The notes under the pieces were generated by a model. The model saw only the letters and a list, made by a program, of their open reading frames with translations, had not been told where the DNA came from and ran no database searches. Made by a program: the position numbers and the translations under genes. A stretch of 64,000 nucleotides of DNA from Rubrobacter calidifluminis (lineage in GTDB: Bacteria > Actinomycetota > Rubrobacteria > Rubrobacterales > Rubrobacteraceae), in NCBI RefSeq assembly GCF_028617075.1, contig NZ_JAQKGV010000004.1, positions 62,001 through 126,000 of the forward strand, written 5' to 3'. Shown here in pieces: positions 50,461 through 60,397 of the stretch (position 1 is its first letter; each line of letters begins with the position of its first letter).

Positions 50461-50515
50461 CCTGATCGCGGGTTACTTTACCTCAAAGCCCGTCCGGAGA
50501 GGGTCTCGTCAGGGT

Positions 50516-50543
50516 TAAAGCCGACAGCTCCGACGGCCGATAA
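50516..50543 (+). promoter_or_regulatory. sigma-28 (FliA/WhiG-type) promoter before the pilin operon
   Basis: TAAAG (50516-50520), 15 bases, then GCCGATAA (50536-50543), again matching the sigma-28 consensus fully. The two promoters also share CCGAC in the spacer. The GTG of the first pilin gene lies 28 bases after the -10 element. Confidence 0.87.
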
Positions 50544-50571
50544 GACCACCGTGAGAGAGGAGCTTGCCTAG

Positions 50572-51033
50572 GTGAGAGACGACAGGCGCGGCCAGGAGGG
50601 CTTCACCCTACCCGAACTCCTGGTCACCATCGTCATCATGGGGATACTTACCGCAATAGCTATCCCGACCTGGAACGGGATCATGCGCCAGCGCCAGGTG
50701 GACTCCGCGACCAGTCAGCTGGTTGGAGATCTGAGGCTCGCGAGCACGAGGGCCACCAACCAGCTCGTCGACTGGCGGGTAGAGCTTGTCTCGGGCAGCG
50801 GTAACTACCTGCTGCAGAGGTCGGCTACCAGCACGTCCGGGGATGGTGCCTGGCAGACCGTTCAGTCGGTCAGCCTTCCTGGTGGTGTGGTCTCCGGGAA
50901 TTCTGGGGATGTGATCTTCCATCCCGACGGATCTTCCGAGGGGCTCGCCGTGGTGACGCTCTCGCGGGGAGGTTCCAATATCAGCACGATCCACATCGAC
51001 GCCGCAACTTCCGAGGTCAGCGTTGGGGGATAG
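50572..51033 (+). CDS. GspH/FimT-type prepilin, second copy
   Basis: A 153-residue prepilin starting at GTG, with AGGAG 9 bases upstream. The leader MRDDRRGQEG is followed by FTLPELLVTIVIMGILTAIA, then STRATNQLVDWRVELV. It is clearly related to the gene at 49.05 kb (SVNQLTDWRVVLV there), so the two are duplicates. First gene of a four-gene operon whose members overlap. Probably a minor pilin that primes assembly. Confidence 0.87.
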   Translation: MRDDRRGQEGFTLPELLVTIVIMGILTAIAIPTWNGIMRQRQVDSATSQLVGDLRLASTRATNQLVDWRVELVSGSGNYLLQRSATSTSGDGAWQTVQSVSLPGGVVSGNSGDVIFHPDGSSEGLAVVTLSRGGSNISTIHIDAATSEVSVGG

Positions 51034-51523
51034 GTCTTTTTGGCGGGTAGAATCAGGTTACACGATCATCGAGGTGCTTGTCGCCATACTTCTCCTGAGT
51101 ATCGCGATAATCCCCATGGCCGGCATGTTCGACACGGGGCTGCGGGCCGCGAGCACGAGCGGAAACTACGACCAGGCCCGCCAGCTTGCGGCATCCCAGA
51201 TCGAACAGTTCAGAAGCCTTGATTATGCGTGTGCCAGAGACTATTTCCCCAACGATTGCGGTTCCACCAGGACCACGTATTCTTCTTCGGGTAGCTACAC
51301 GACCGCCCCGATGGCCGTGCCCGCCAGCGCCGGGCTGCCCCCCGGTTCCACTTACCAGATAACCAAGCAGTATCTCACGCTCGATTGGAACGCATTCGGT
51401 TCCAGCCCATCCCAGTCTTTCGCCGGGGTGGGTTCGGACAAGGGGATGCTGAAGGTCACGGTCACCGTGAACTGGGGCGGCGGTTCGTACACGGAGAGCG
51501 GGCTTGTCGGCGATGGTGAATGA
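51023..51523 (+). CDS. PilV/GspI-type minor prepilin
   Basis: A 166-residue prepilin-like protein. YTIIEVLVAILLLSIAIIPM is the class III signal and helix, with the cleavage glycine just before (ESG). The following AASTSGNYDQARQLAASQIEQ and a Ser/Thr-rich beta domain match PilV/GspI-type minor pilins. The TTG at 51023 overlaps the upstream gene by 11 bases. Two cysteines (CARDYFPNDCG) may form a disulfide outside the cell. Confidence 0.82.
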   Translation: MGDRSFWRVESGYTIIEVLVAILLLSIAIIPMAGMFDTGLRAASTSGNYDQARQLAASQIEQFRSLDYACARDYFPNDCGSTRTTYSSSGSYTTAPMAVPASAGLPPGSTYQITKQYLTLDWNAFGSSPSQSFAGVGSDKGMLKVTVTVNWGGGSYTESGLVGDGE

Positions 51524-52091
51524 TCCCGGGCGGCGCTTCTTCGAGGATGAGGAGGGATTCACCCTCACCGAGATGCTGGTCGCAATGACGATGATGATGA
51601 TCGTCACCTTTGCGCTCTATGGTCTCTTCGACATGAGCCTGAAGGTCTACAGTTTCGGCGGCGACAAGGTCGAGGCCGTGGAGAACGCCCGCGCGGCCAT
51701 GGAGAGAATGTCGCGCGAGATAAGGTCGGCGTATCCAAACGGCGGCATTCTGGTCGCCAGCCCCGCCTATCCGAGTTCCAGCCAGATCGGCTTCACGAAC
51801 GGACCCGGAGGCGAAAGCGTCGTCTACAGCCTGAGTGCCGGAAGTGCGGTTTCCGGCTGTTCCGGGTGCCGCACGCTCATGAGGAACGGCGATCCGGTGA
51901 CGGAGTACGTCGACGGTTCGAAGGGGCTTACGTTCACCTACCTGCAGAGCGTCGACCCCGAGGTGCCCTCGACGAACGGGACCGACGTCAGGGCGGTGAA
52001 GATCACGCTGAACGTGATCGTGCCCGGGGTGCAGGCCGGCAGGCAGTCTCTGACCACCTACGTGGACCTCAGAAATGCGTCGGATCAGTAA
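51513..52091 (+). CDS. PilW/GspJ-type minor prepilin
   Basis: A 192-residue prepilin. The leader MVNDPGRRFFEDEEG precedes FTLTEMLVAMTMMMIVTFAL; RAAMERMSREIRSAYPNGG is the usual post-helix segment of PilW/GspJ. A CSGC motif is present in the C-terminal domain. It overlaps both neighbours (11 and 17 bases), which shows tight coupling of the pilin operon. The TTG at 51504 is a possible earlier start. Confidence 0.83.
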   Translation: MVNDPGRRFFEDEEGFTLTEMLVAMTMMMIVTFALYGLFDMSLKVYSFGGDKVEAVENARAAMERMSREIRSAYPNGGILVASPAYPSSSQIGFTNGPGGESVVYSLSAGSAVSGCSGCRTLMRNGDPVTEYVDGSKGLTFTYLQSVDPEVPSTNGTDVRAVKITLNVIVPGVQAGRQSLTTYVDLRNASDQ

Positions 52092-53796
52092 GGCGAGGGA
52101 TGCCGTCGTGGTGGATGAGGCCGGCATAGCACTGCCGCTGGCCATAATCCTGATCGTGCTGATAAGCGTCATGGGTGCCGGACTTCTCGTGTTCGTCAAC
52201 ACCGACTTGACCGCCGTCGCCCAGGCCAACGAGGGGCAGAGGGCCTTCGACCTCGCAGATGCCGGGATTCAGGCGGCCAGAAAACAGCTGGCCTCTGATC
52301 CGAGACCCAGCGACTATGACGGGCTGGGTTCGGTCAGTACCGGAGGTGAGAGTCAGTGGTCCTGGCAGACGAATGGGGCGACAAACGGCGTGACCCTGAG
52401 CAACCTTTATACGGGGTCGGGAACCCCGATGAACTCTGTAAGCGTGACCATACAAAATGTCTCGAGCGATTCAGGGGCGTCCACCTTCAGGGTGATCTCC
52501 ACAGGCCAGTACGGGAACGCGAAGCGCAGGATAGAGGCGATCTTCCGGGCTTCCGGTATCACGAACGGGCTTGACATTCCGCAGATGGTCTACGTAGGAA
52601 AGGACACGTCCATGGACCGGTTAGCTCTGGAGGGGCTGCCCATGTACTCGAGCGGGACCATAGACATCACCCAACCGACGCTGATCCTGAAGAACGCCAG
52701 CATGTTCTCCGGTGGGGATATCAAGCTACCTACACCCAGCTCTGGACTCTCCGCTTCCGTATGCGCCTCCATCCTCGGTGTCAGGTTGCAGGTCCAGATA
52801 GGAGGTGGTCCCGGGGTGACCGTCTCCGGTACCGACCCTGCGGGCAACTGGCAGAACCAGTACAATGCGACCGCCCGCAAGGTCAACACTCCCGGCATGG
52901 GAGCGGTGGGCAGCATAGGCTATCGCGATAACATGTTATGCAAGCCGAGTGGTTGGAGATCGAGCTTTTTCGACAAGGACAGCGGCCCCAGTTTGCTGGA
53001 CAACCTGATCGACCCGCTTCTAAATCCGATACTCGGCGGCACCACCCTCAAAGCGAGATTCGTCGATACCCCGAGCACCAGCCCGCAGCCTTCGAAAGAA
53101 ATAACGTACCCTTTCAACAAGACACCAGATACGGCAGCACTCACAAGTGATCTGAAGGCTGTGGCGCAGGCGCAGGGCAAACAGTACACGGTTCCTGCCG
53201 GTGCCTCTACCTCTTCTATATCATCTGCCAGTAAAGGAAACTATATAGAGGTTTCGGGGGGTACGCACACGGTCACCTTCTGCGATGTTGCCGTTCCCTG
53301 TGGAACCAGTGATTTGACGCTCAACTGGCCTGCGGTCTCCGCGAACACCGATCCTTCCGAATGGCCCGTGATCTACGTCAGATTCGACAACCACAGCTCC
53401 AACAACGTCGTCAACTGGAACGTCCTTACCAACCCGCAGCCTGCTTTTTCTGGCAATGACCCCTCGGCACGCTGTCAGAGTGCTCGCCAGAATACTCCAG
53501 GCTCCATTCGTCGGGGGATCCTTGTGGTGGAGAACGGCGGGGTGAATTTCTCGAGCAGCGCTGCACCCCTGGATGGGGGCATCATAACAGTGAAGGATGA
53601 CTCCTCGACCAACGCCGACCTGAGCGGCTCGGCGGGTGATCTCTGTGTCAGGGGGCCGGTGATCGTCGCCGGCAGCATCAGCCGTCAGAACTACACGGAT
53701 TTCGGGGCCCTCGACCCCGTTGTCTTCAGCAATCTGGCGGGTTTCGGGGGTTCCGCGCGGATAACCCAGCAGAGTTGGAGGGAACTCTACAGGTAG
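52075..53796 (+). CDS. PilX-like N-terminus with large extracellular domain
   Basis: A 573-residue protein. The N-terminus DEAGIALPLAIILIVLISVMGAG resembles PilX/GspK prepilins, with helix continuing AFDLADAGIQAARKQL. The remaining 450 residues are Ser/Thr/Gly-rich beta structure with few cysteines (SVCASILG, DNMLCKPSG, VTFCDVAVPCG, GDLCVRG), much larger than a normal minor pilin. A tip adhesin or GspK-like cap of the pilus is likely. GC content falls somewhat in the middle. It is the last gene of the operon and overlaps the convergent DUF4870 gene by 10 bases. Confidence 0.75.
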   Translation: MRRISKARDAVVVDEAGIALPLAIILIVLISVMGAGLLVFVNTDLTAVAQANEGQRAFDLADAGIQAARKQLASDPRPSDYDGLGSVSTGGESQWSWQTNGATNGVTLSNLYTGSGTPMNSVSVTIQNVSSDSGASTFRVISTGQYGNAKRRIEAIFRASGITNGLDIPQMVYVGKDTSMDRLALEGLPMYSSGTIDITQPTLILKNASMFSGGDIKLPTPSSGLSASVCASILGVRLQVQIGGGPGVTVSGTDPAGNWQNQYNATARKVNTPGMGAVGSIGYRDNMLCKPSGWRSSFFDKDSGPSLLDNLIDPLLNPILGGTTLKARFVDTPSTSPQPSKEITYPFNKTPDTAALTSDLKAVAQAQGKQYTVPAGASTSSISSASKGNYIEVSGGTHTVTFCDVAVPCGTSDLTLNWPAVSANTDPSEWPVIYVRFDNHSSNNVVNWNVLTNPQPAFSGNDPSARCQSARQNTPGSIRRGILVVENGGVNFSSSAAPLDGGIITVKDDSSTNADLSGSAGDLCVRGPVIVAGSISRQNYTDFGALDPVVFSNLAGFGGSARITQQSWRELYR

Positions 53797-54212
53797 TGGG
53801 ACCCTATAGTGCGGTACACCCGGTAGGCCCGGTAGGCCGAGTGTACGAACGGGACGAGCGTTATCAGGACCATCACCGGCCAGAGCAAAAGCCCTATCAG
53901 GAAGAATGTGAGGACTCCGGTCACCGCCCACCCGGCGAGGAGGGCGAGGCCCCAGACCAGCTGGTACCACATAGATCGTATGGCGTTCGCGGCGACGAGC
54001 CGTGAACGTCCGCGGAAGGCGAGCCACATGACGAAGGCGGCTACAGGTCCGAGGAAGCCAGTCAGGAGGTTCAGGAAGATCGAGAGGTGCGCCAGCGCGG
54101 CCCACGTCCGCTCCTCGTGAGGAGTTGTTGCTGCCGCGGGAAAACCACCGGAGGGGATGCGGTGATCCCTCTGCAGCCCGTAGTTCAGATCATCTTCGAA
54201 TTCCATCTCCAT
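53787..54212 (-). CDS. DUF4870-type membrane protein
   Basis: A 141-residue protein with three to four helices. EERTWAALAHLSIFLNLLTGFLGPVAAF and FVMWLAFRGRSRLVAANAIR followed by WYQLVWGLA are the DUF4870/Tic20-like pattern. The family has no settled function. It stands alone, convergent with the pilin operon and divergent from gltA. ATG 54206 is an alternative start. Confidence 0.83.
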   Translation of the reverse strand: MEMEFEDDLNYGLQRDHRIPSGGFPAAATTPHEERTWAALAHLSIFLNLLTGFLGPVAAFVMWLAFRGRSRLVAANAIRSMWYQLVWGLALLAGWAVTGVLTFFLIGLLLWPVMVLITLVPFVHSAYRAYRVYRTIGSHYL

Positions 54213-54351
54213 CCACCTCTCGATAACCGATGATACATTCCTACGTTACGTCGCGTGCGGCGAGGGGTTTCACGCGGTGGCTTTCGGTTTTCGCGGTGGT
54301 GGGTAAAATGGAGAGTGAAAAAGGCATATAGTGTCCTTCTGAAGCGAGCTC

Positions 54352-55713
<1,362 letters not shown>

Positions 55714-55742
55714 AGCGGGCTTCTCGCAGCCGCGGTGGAAAG

Positions 55743-55772
55743 GAGGGCGGCCTATCCCGGGCCGCCCTCTTC
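55743..55772. terminator. hairpin between convergent gltA and kinase genes
   Basis: GAGGGCGGCC (55743-55752) pairs with GGCCGCCCTC (55760-55769) around a 7-base loop, followed by TTCC. It lies 30 bases past the gltA stop and overlaps the last codons of the kinase gene, so it mainly serves gltA. Confidence 0.55.
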
Positions 55773-57239
55773 CATCACCGCCTCGTAGAGGCGCTGCTGC
55801 CGGGCGAGGGCCTCGCGGTAGGCCTCGTGCCTGCCCTCGTCGGGCTCGAAGGTCTCGCCGAGCGGTACTTCTGCCTCTTCCAGCTTCAGTACGCCTAGGC
55901 GTTCGAGGGCCAGTAGCGCCGCCCCCCGGCTCGATGCCTCCTCCACCCCCGAGAGCGTCACCGGACGCCCGAGCGCATCCGCCATGATCTGGGTCCACAC
56001 CGGCGAGGAGAGGAGGCCGCCGCCGGTGGCTATGACCTCCTTCTCTCCCGGGATGGCCTCTTCGAGCGCCCGGGCGATGAGCGAGAAGCGCAGCGCGACG
56101 GCCTCGAGCGCGGCCCGCAGGATGTCCCCGGGTCGGCTGGCGAGCGAGAGGCCGAGGATCGCGCCGTTCGCGTCGTCGGACCAGGTGGGGCCGCGCTCCC
56201 CAGCCAGAAGCGGCAGGAAGGTAAGCCCGTGCGAGTCGGGCTCCATCTTCGCTATCTCTTTCTCCGCCTCTTCTATCTCGGGAAGCCTCAGCGTCTGCGT
56301 GAGCCAGCTTACGAGGTTGCCCCCGTTGGAGAGCGCTCCACCCATCACGAAACGCTCCGCGTCGGCCCGGTAGCACCAGGGGCCGTCCGGGATCTCCACG
56401 CTCTTTGCCTTCCAGAGCGCGCGCATCGCGCCGCTGGTGCCGACCATGAGCGCGAGCCTCTCCCTCGTGGTGCAGCCGCTGCCGATGTTCGAGCAGGCTC
56501 CGTCCCCGGCCGCGGGGAACCAGGGCACGTTTGCCAGCTGCGGCCACCGCTTCGCCCACTCTTCGGCGAGGCCTTGCGCGGGATCGTCGGAGATGGGGGA
56601 GAGCTGGTCTTCGGTTATGGGGAGGTCTTCGATCAGCTCTTCATCCCAGCGCTTCTCGTTCTGGTCGAGGAGGCCGGTTGCCGATGCCATCGAGGTGCCT
56701 ATGGTGAGGTTGTCGCTGCCGAAGAAGCGGCTGTAGAAGTACTCGGCCGGGGAGATCCAACGCGCCGTCCTCTCGAAGCGCTCCGGGTGCTCCTCGCTCA
56801 GCCACAGGAGCTTGGCCGGTAGATAGCTGGAGTGCAGCACGCACCCCGTCCTGCGGTGCACCTCGCGTTCTTCGAGCCTCTCGCGCAGCTTTCTCGCGGC
56901 GCCGGCGGAGCGGCGGTCGGCCCAGGTGAGGATGTCCGTGATGGGTTTCCCCGACCCGTCCACCCCGAGGACCGCGTGCCAGAAGGTGCTGAAGGCGACC
57001 CCGGCCACCTCTGTGTCCCCGGCGTGCTCGAGCGTCTCGTCCACCGCCCGGACGACGAGCGAGAAGAGCTCGTCCGGGTCTTTTACGGCCCCACCGTCAG
57101 GGGTGTAATCGAGGGTGTGTTCGAGCTTCGTCTCTGTGCCCTCGACGTACTCCGCCTTCTCGTCGTAGATTGAGGCCCTGACCGAGGAGGATCCCACGTC
57201 CACCGCCAGAAGCCGCGTCTTGCCGCTCTCTTCGTTCAC
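55752..57239 (-). CDS. FGGY-family carbohydrate kinase, gluconokinase-like
   Basis: A 495-residue sugar kinase. The N-terminal phosphate loop LLAVDVGSSSVRASIYD, the substrate-side FSTFWHAVLGVDGSGKPIT and ILTWADRRS, and the C-terminal EKEVIATGGGLLSSPVWTQIMAD are FGGY features; the WADRRS region resembles gluconokinases. It phosphorylates a sugar or sugar acid in the cytoplasm. It is divergent from the DUF3311/symporter pair, which could supply the substrate. Confidence 0.88.
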   Translation of the reverse strand: MNEESGKTRLLAVDVGSSSVRASIYDEKAEYVEGTETKLEHTLDYTPDGGAVKDPDELFSLVVRAVDETLEHAGDTEVAGVAFSTFWHAVLGVDGSGKPITDILTWADRRSAGAARKLRERLEEREVHRRTGCVLHSSYLPAKLLWLSEEHPERFERTARWISPAEYFYSRFFGSDNLTIGTSMASATGLLDQNEKRWDEELIEDLPITEDQLSPISDDPAQGLAEEWAKRWPQLANVPWFPAAGDGACSNIGSGCTTRERLALMVGTSGAMRALWKAKSVEIPDGPWCYRADAERFVMGGALSNGGNLVSWLTQTLRLPEIEEAEKEIAKMEPDSHGLTFLPLLAGERGPTWSDDANGAILGLSLASRPGDILRAALEAVALRFSLIARALEEAIPGEKEVIATGGGLLSSPVWTQIMADALGRPVTLSGVEEASSRGAALLALERLGVLKLEEAEVPLGETFEPDEGRHEAYREALARQQRLYEAVMEEGGPG

Positions 57240-57296
57240 CTCTTCCCAAACCCTCCGTCCGTCTCGCCAGCGTCAGTTTAGCAGCACGGTGCTCCG

Positions 57297-57325
57297 TTCA
57301 ACTCCGGGGGAAGTGGGAGTAGAAT
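57297..57325 (+). promoter_or_regulatory. possible promoter of the symporter operon
   Basis: TTCAAC (57297-57302), 17 bases, TAGAAT (57320-57325). The -10 is good and the -35 weak. It lies 40 bases before the TTG start of the DUF3311 gene. Confidence 0.4.
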
Positions 57326-57365
57326 CCCGGGCGGGTTATCGTAGGGCTCGTGGGGAGGTCTTTTC

Positions 57366-57563
57366 TTGAAGCCCGTATATTTGCTTGGGGTGATCCCCTT
57401 TCTCGGGATACTCGGGGGTATATTCTTCGCCAACCGGGTCGAGCCTTTCGTGTTCGGGATGCCGTTCATCCTTTTCTGGATCGTGCTGTGGGTCGTCCTG
57501 ACCTCGGTGGTGATGGCGATCATCTACAGGCTCGACCCGCGGAACAGGGAGGAGGAGCGTTGA
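57366..57563 (+). CDS. DUF3311 small subunit-like membrane protein
   Basis: A 65-residue two-helix protein (YLLGVIPFLGILGGIFFANR and PFILFWIVLWVVLTSVVMAI) with RLDPRNREEER at the end. It is the DUF3311 family, which is nearly always encoded just before a sodium:solute symporter, as here. The start is TTG with GGGAGG 7 bases upstream. Its stop overlaps the symporter start (TTGA). It probably helps assemble or regulate the symporter. Confidence 0.87.
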   Translation: MKPVYLLGVIPFLGILGGIFFANRVEPFVFGMPFILFWIVLWVVLTSVVMAIIYRLDPRNREEER

Positions 57564-59032
57564 ACGCGGCCCTCGCGATCATACTGGTCTTTTTGCTGCT
57601 CGCGATCTACCTGGGCATCCGCGCCCGGCGGGGCAAGGACATGGACCTCGAGCAGTGGGCCGTCGGCGGGCGAGGTTTCGGGACGATCTTCGTCTTTTTG
57701 CTTTTGGCCGGGGAGATCTACACGACGTTCACCTTCCTCGGCGGGAGCGGCTGGGCCTACGGGGAGGGCGGGCCTGCGTTCTACATCCTCTCCTACGGGT
57801 CGCTGGCTTACGTCATCTCTTACTGGCTCCTGCCCGCGATCTGGAGCTACGGCAGGGAGAAGCGGCTGCACTCGCAGGCGGATTTCTTCGCGAGCAAGTA
57901 CGAGAGCCGCTCCCTGGGCGTGCTCGTCTCGATCGTCGCCGTGGTCGCGATGGTGCCCTCGTACCTGGTGCTGCAGCTCAAGGGGCTCGGGCTCATAGTC
58001 TCGGTCGCCTCCTACGGCGCGATCTCCTCGAACGTGGCCATAACCATCGGGGCGGCGGCGGTGACGCTCTACGTCATGATCAGCGGCATCCGCGGCTCGG
58101 CGTGGACCGCCGTGATAAAGGACATTATGGTCCTCTCGGTGGCGGTCTTCCTCGGGATCTACTTCCCCCTGAAGCTCTACGGCGGGATGGGGGAGATGTT
58201 CCACAGGATACAGCAGCACGATCCGGGCTTCCTCGCGCTGCCGCACACGGGTTACAACGTCGTCTGGTTCGTCTCGACGGTCCTCCTGACCGCCCTCGGT
58301 TTCTACATGTGGCCGCACACGTTCGGTTCGATCTTCTCGGCCAGGGAGGCGCGCGTCTTCCGGCGTAACGCGGTCTATCTGCCACTCTACCAGCTCATCC
58401 TGCTCTTCGTGTTTCTGGTCGGCTTCGCGGCGATCCTGGCGGTGCCAGGGCTCAAGGGAGACCAGGTGGACCTGGCGCTGCTCAGGCTCTCCAAGAGCTC
58501 CTTCGACCCCTGGCTCGTCGGGCTCATCGGGGCGGCCGGGCTCCTCACCGCGCTCGTGCCGGGTTCGATGCTTCTGATGAGCTCGGCGACGATCCTCTCT
58601 AAGAACGTCTACCGGGCGTTCGTGCCCTCCGCGAGTGAGGAGCGGGTGAACCGGCTGGCCAAGGCGCTCGTGCCGGTGCTCGCCCTGGTAGCCTGGTACT
58701 TCACGATCAACAGCGGCAAGACCATCGTGATCCTGCTGCTCCTCGGGTACAGCTTCGTCACCCAGCTCTTTCCGGCCCTGATCTCGAGCCTCCTGCCGAA
58801 CAACTTCGTGAACAAGTGGGGGGCGGCGGCCGGGATCGTCGTCGGGGTGGCCATCGTTACCTACGCGACCGTGGGCGGGCTCGGGACCGGTGATCTGCTT
58901 CCCTTCCTGCCGCCGGCGCTCGCCGATATAAACAACGGGGTGGTGGCGCTCATCGCCAACACGATAGTGACGGTCGGGGTGAGCCTGGCGACCCGTCCCT
59001 TCGTCGCCCGGTCCTCGGCGCCGACGACGTGA
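57560..59032 (+). CDS. sodium:solute symporter (SSS family)
   Basis: A 490-residue transporter with about 13 helices. The start VFLLLAIYLGIRARRGKDMDLEQWAVGG (in two pieces) and FTFLGGSGWAYGEGGPAFY, SGIRGSAWTAVIKDIMVLS and ALVPGSMLLMSSATILSKNVY are typical of SSS proteins of the monocarboxylate/pantothenate branch. It uses the sodium gradient to import an organic acid or similar solute. TTG start with GGAGGAG upstream, coupled to DUF3311; its stop overlaps queC (TGATG). Confidence 0.92.
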   Translation: MNAALAIILVFLLLAIYLGIRARRGKDMDLEQWAVGGRGFGTIFVFLLLAGEIYTTFTFLGGSGWAYGEGGPAFYILSYGSLAYVISYWLLPAIWSYGREKRLHSQADFFASKYESRSLGVLVSIVAVVAMVPSYLVLQLKGLGLIVSVASYGAISSNVAITIGAAAVTLYVMISGIRGSAWTAVIKDIMVLSVAVFLGIYFPLKLYGGMGEMFHRIQQHDPGFLALPHTGYNVVWFVSTVLLTALGFYMWPHTFGSIFSAREARVFRRNAVYLPLYQLILLFVFLVGFAAILAVPGLKGDQVDLALLRLSKSSFDPWLVGLIGAAGLLTALVPGSMLLMSSATILSKNVYRAFVPSASEERVNRLAKALVPVLALVAWYFTINSGKTIVILLLLGYSFVTQLFPALISSLLPNNFVNKWGAAAGIVVGVAIVTYATVGGLGTGDLLPFLPPALADINNGVVALIANTIVTVGVSLATRPFVARSSAPTT

Positions 59033-59706
59033 TGGAGCGGGAAGAGGCGCTCGCCGTGGTGAGCGGCGGGCTGGACTCGGTGACGCTGGCTCATCTTCTC
59101 GCGGAGGAGGGCTACTCGCTGCACCTGCTCTCCTTCGACTACGGACAGCGGCACGGAAAGGAGCTCGAGTACGCCCGCCGCTGCGCGGAGCGGCTCGGGG
59201 CCTCCTTCGACGTCGTGGACCTCTCCGGGGTCGGGAGGCTGCTCTCGGGCTCGGCGCTAACCGACGAGATCGAAGTCCCCCACGGTCGCTACGACGAGGA
59301 GAGCATGTCCGTGACGGTCGTGCCGAACCGCAACGCGATCTTTTTGTCCGTGGCCTACGGAGCCGCGGTGGCGCGGGGCTCGGTGCTGGTGGCGGCGGCT
59401 ATGCACGCGGGCGACCACCCCGTCTACCCGGACTGCCGCCCGGAGTTCGTCCGGAGCTTCGAGGCGATGGAGCGTCTGGCGGTCGAAGGTCTCGGTCATC
59501 CGGGGCTGCGCCTGTACACGCCTTTCATCCACAAGACCAAGGCGGAGATAGTGGGACTCGGGGCCTCCCTCGGCGTGCCCTTCGAGGAGACCTGGAGCTG
59601 CTACGAGGGGGGCGAGCTCCACTGCGGGCTGTGCGGAACCTGCACCGAGCGCAGGGAGGCATTCGAGCTCGCCGGCGTGGAGGACCCGACGGAGTACCGG
59701 GGCTAA
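59032..59706 (+). CDS. queC: 7-cyano-7-deazaguanine (preQ0) synthase
   Basis: A 224-residue enzyme that converts 7-carboxy-7-deazaguanine to preQ0 with ATP and ammonia. The PP-loop SGGLDSVTLAHLL, SFDYGQRHGKEL, the VPNRNAIFLSVAYG strand and the zinc site CYEGGELHCGLCGTC are intact. Other queuosine genes are not in the window. The ATG overlaps the symporter stop; the overlap with the convergent HAD gene is 4 bases. Confidence 0.95.
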   Translation: MEREEALAVVSGGLDSVTLAHLLAEEGYSLHLLSFDYGQRHGKELEYARRCAERLGASFDVVDLSGVGRLLSGSALTDEIEVPHGRYDEESMSVTVVPNRNAIFLSVAYGAAVARGSVLVAAAMHAGDHPVYPDCRPEFVRSFEAMERLAVEGLGHPGLRLYTPFIHKTKAEIVGLGASLGVPFEETWSCYEGGELHCGLCGTCTERREAFELAGVEDPTEYRG

Positions 59707-60371
59707 CCCAGCTCTTTTGCGAGGTGCAGCAGGTCCCGGACCACGAGGTCCGGCTCGATTCCCCACGGGTCGAGGAGCGTTTTGGGGTCGCGCCGCACCC
59801 AGACGGCCCGCATCCCGAAGGACTTCGCTCCGATCACGTCGAACGGGTTGCTCGAGACGAGCCACACCTCTTCCGGTGTACCCCCGAGCCTCTCGCAGGC
59901 GTGGCGGTAGACCTCCGGGTCGGGCTTGAAGCTCTTCACCTCGTCGGCGCTTATCACAGTGTTGAGGTACTCGAACAGGCCGGCCTGCTCGAGTACCTTC
60001 CGCGCGCTCTCCTCCACGCCGTTGGAGAAGGCGGACATTTCGTGCCCCTGCGAACGCAGCGCCCGGAGTCCCGGCAGGGCGTCTTCGAAGGCGGGAAGGC
60101 TCTGGTAGGCGGAGATGAGGTTTCTCTCGTCCTCTCGCGAGAGCTCGAGGCCGACGCTCTGCGTGGCGAAGGCGAGCGCCTGGCGGGTACAGACCCCGAA
60201 ATCCTCGTAGCGGCGCATCAGCGCCCGCCGGAAGGTGTATTCGAGCTGCTTCTCGCGCCAGAGTTTTGCGAGGCGCCCGGCTTTCTCTCCGGCGAACGGT
60301 TCGAGTTTCTCCTCCATCTTCAAAGGGTCGACGAGCGTTCCGTAGATGTCGAAAGCCATCTTCTGGGGCAT
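59703..60371 (-). CDS. haloacid dehalogenase type II-like hydrolase
   Basis: A 222-residue HAD protein. Motif I is AFDIYGTLVD (nucleophile Asp), motif II FSNGVE, motif III lysine in SFKPDPEVYRHA, and motif IV SSNPFDVIGAKSFG, an order and wording close to L-2-haloacid dehalogenases. Some relatives are phosphatases, so the substrate is open. It follows uvsE on the same strand (26-base gap). Confidence 0.88.
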   Translation of the reverse strand: MPQKMAFDIYGTLVDPLKMEEKLEPFAGEKAGRLAKLWREKQLEYTFRRALMRRYEDFGVCTRQALAFATQSVGLELSREDERNLISAYQSLPAFEDALPGLRALRSQGHEMSAFSNGVEESARKVLEQAGLFEYLNTVISADEVKSFKPDPEVYRHACERLGGTPEEVWLVSSNPFDVIGAKSFGMRAVWVRRDPKTLLDPWGIEPDLVVRDLLHLAKELG

Positions 60372-60397
60372 CTCCGCTCCGTTCCATCGGTCGTGAC

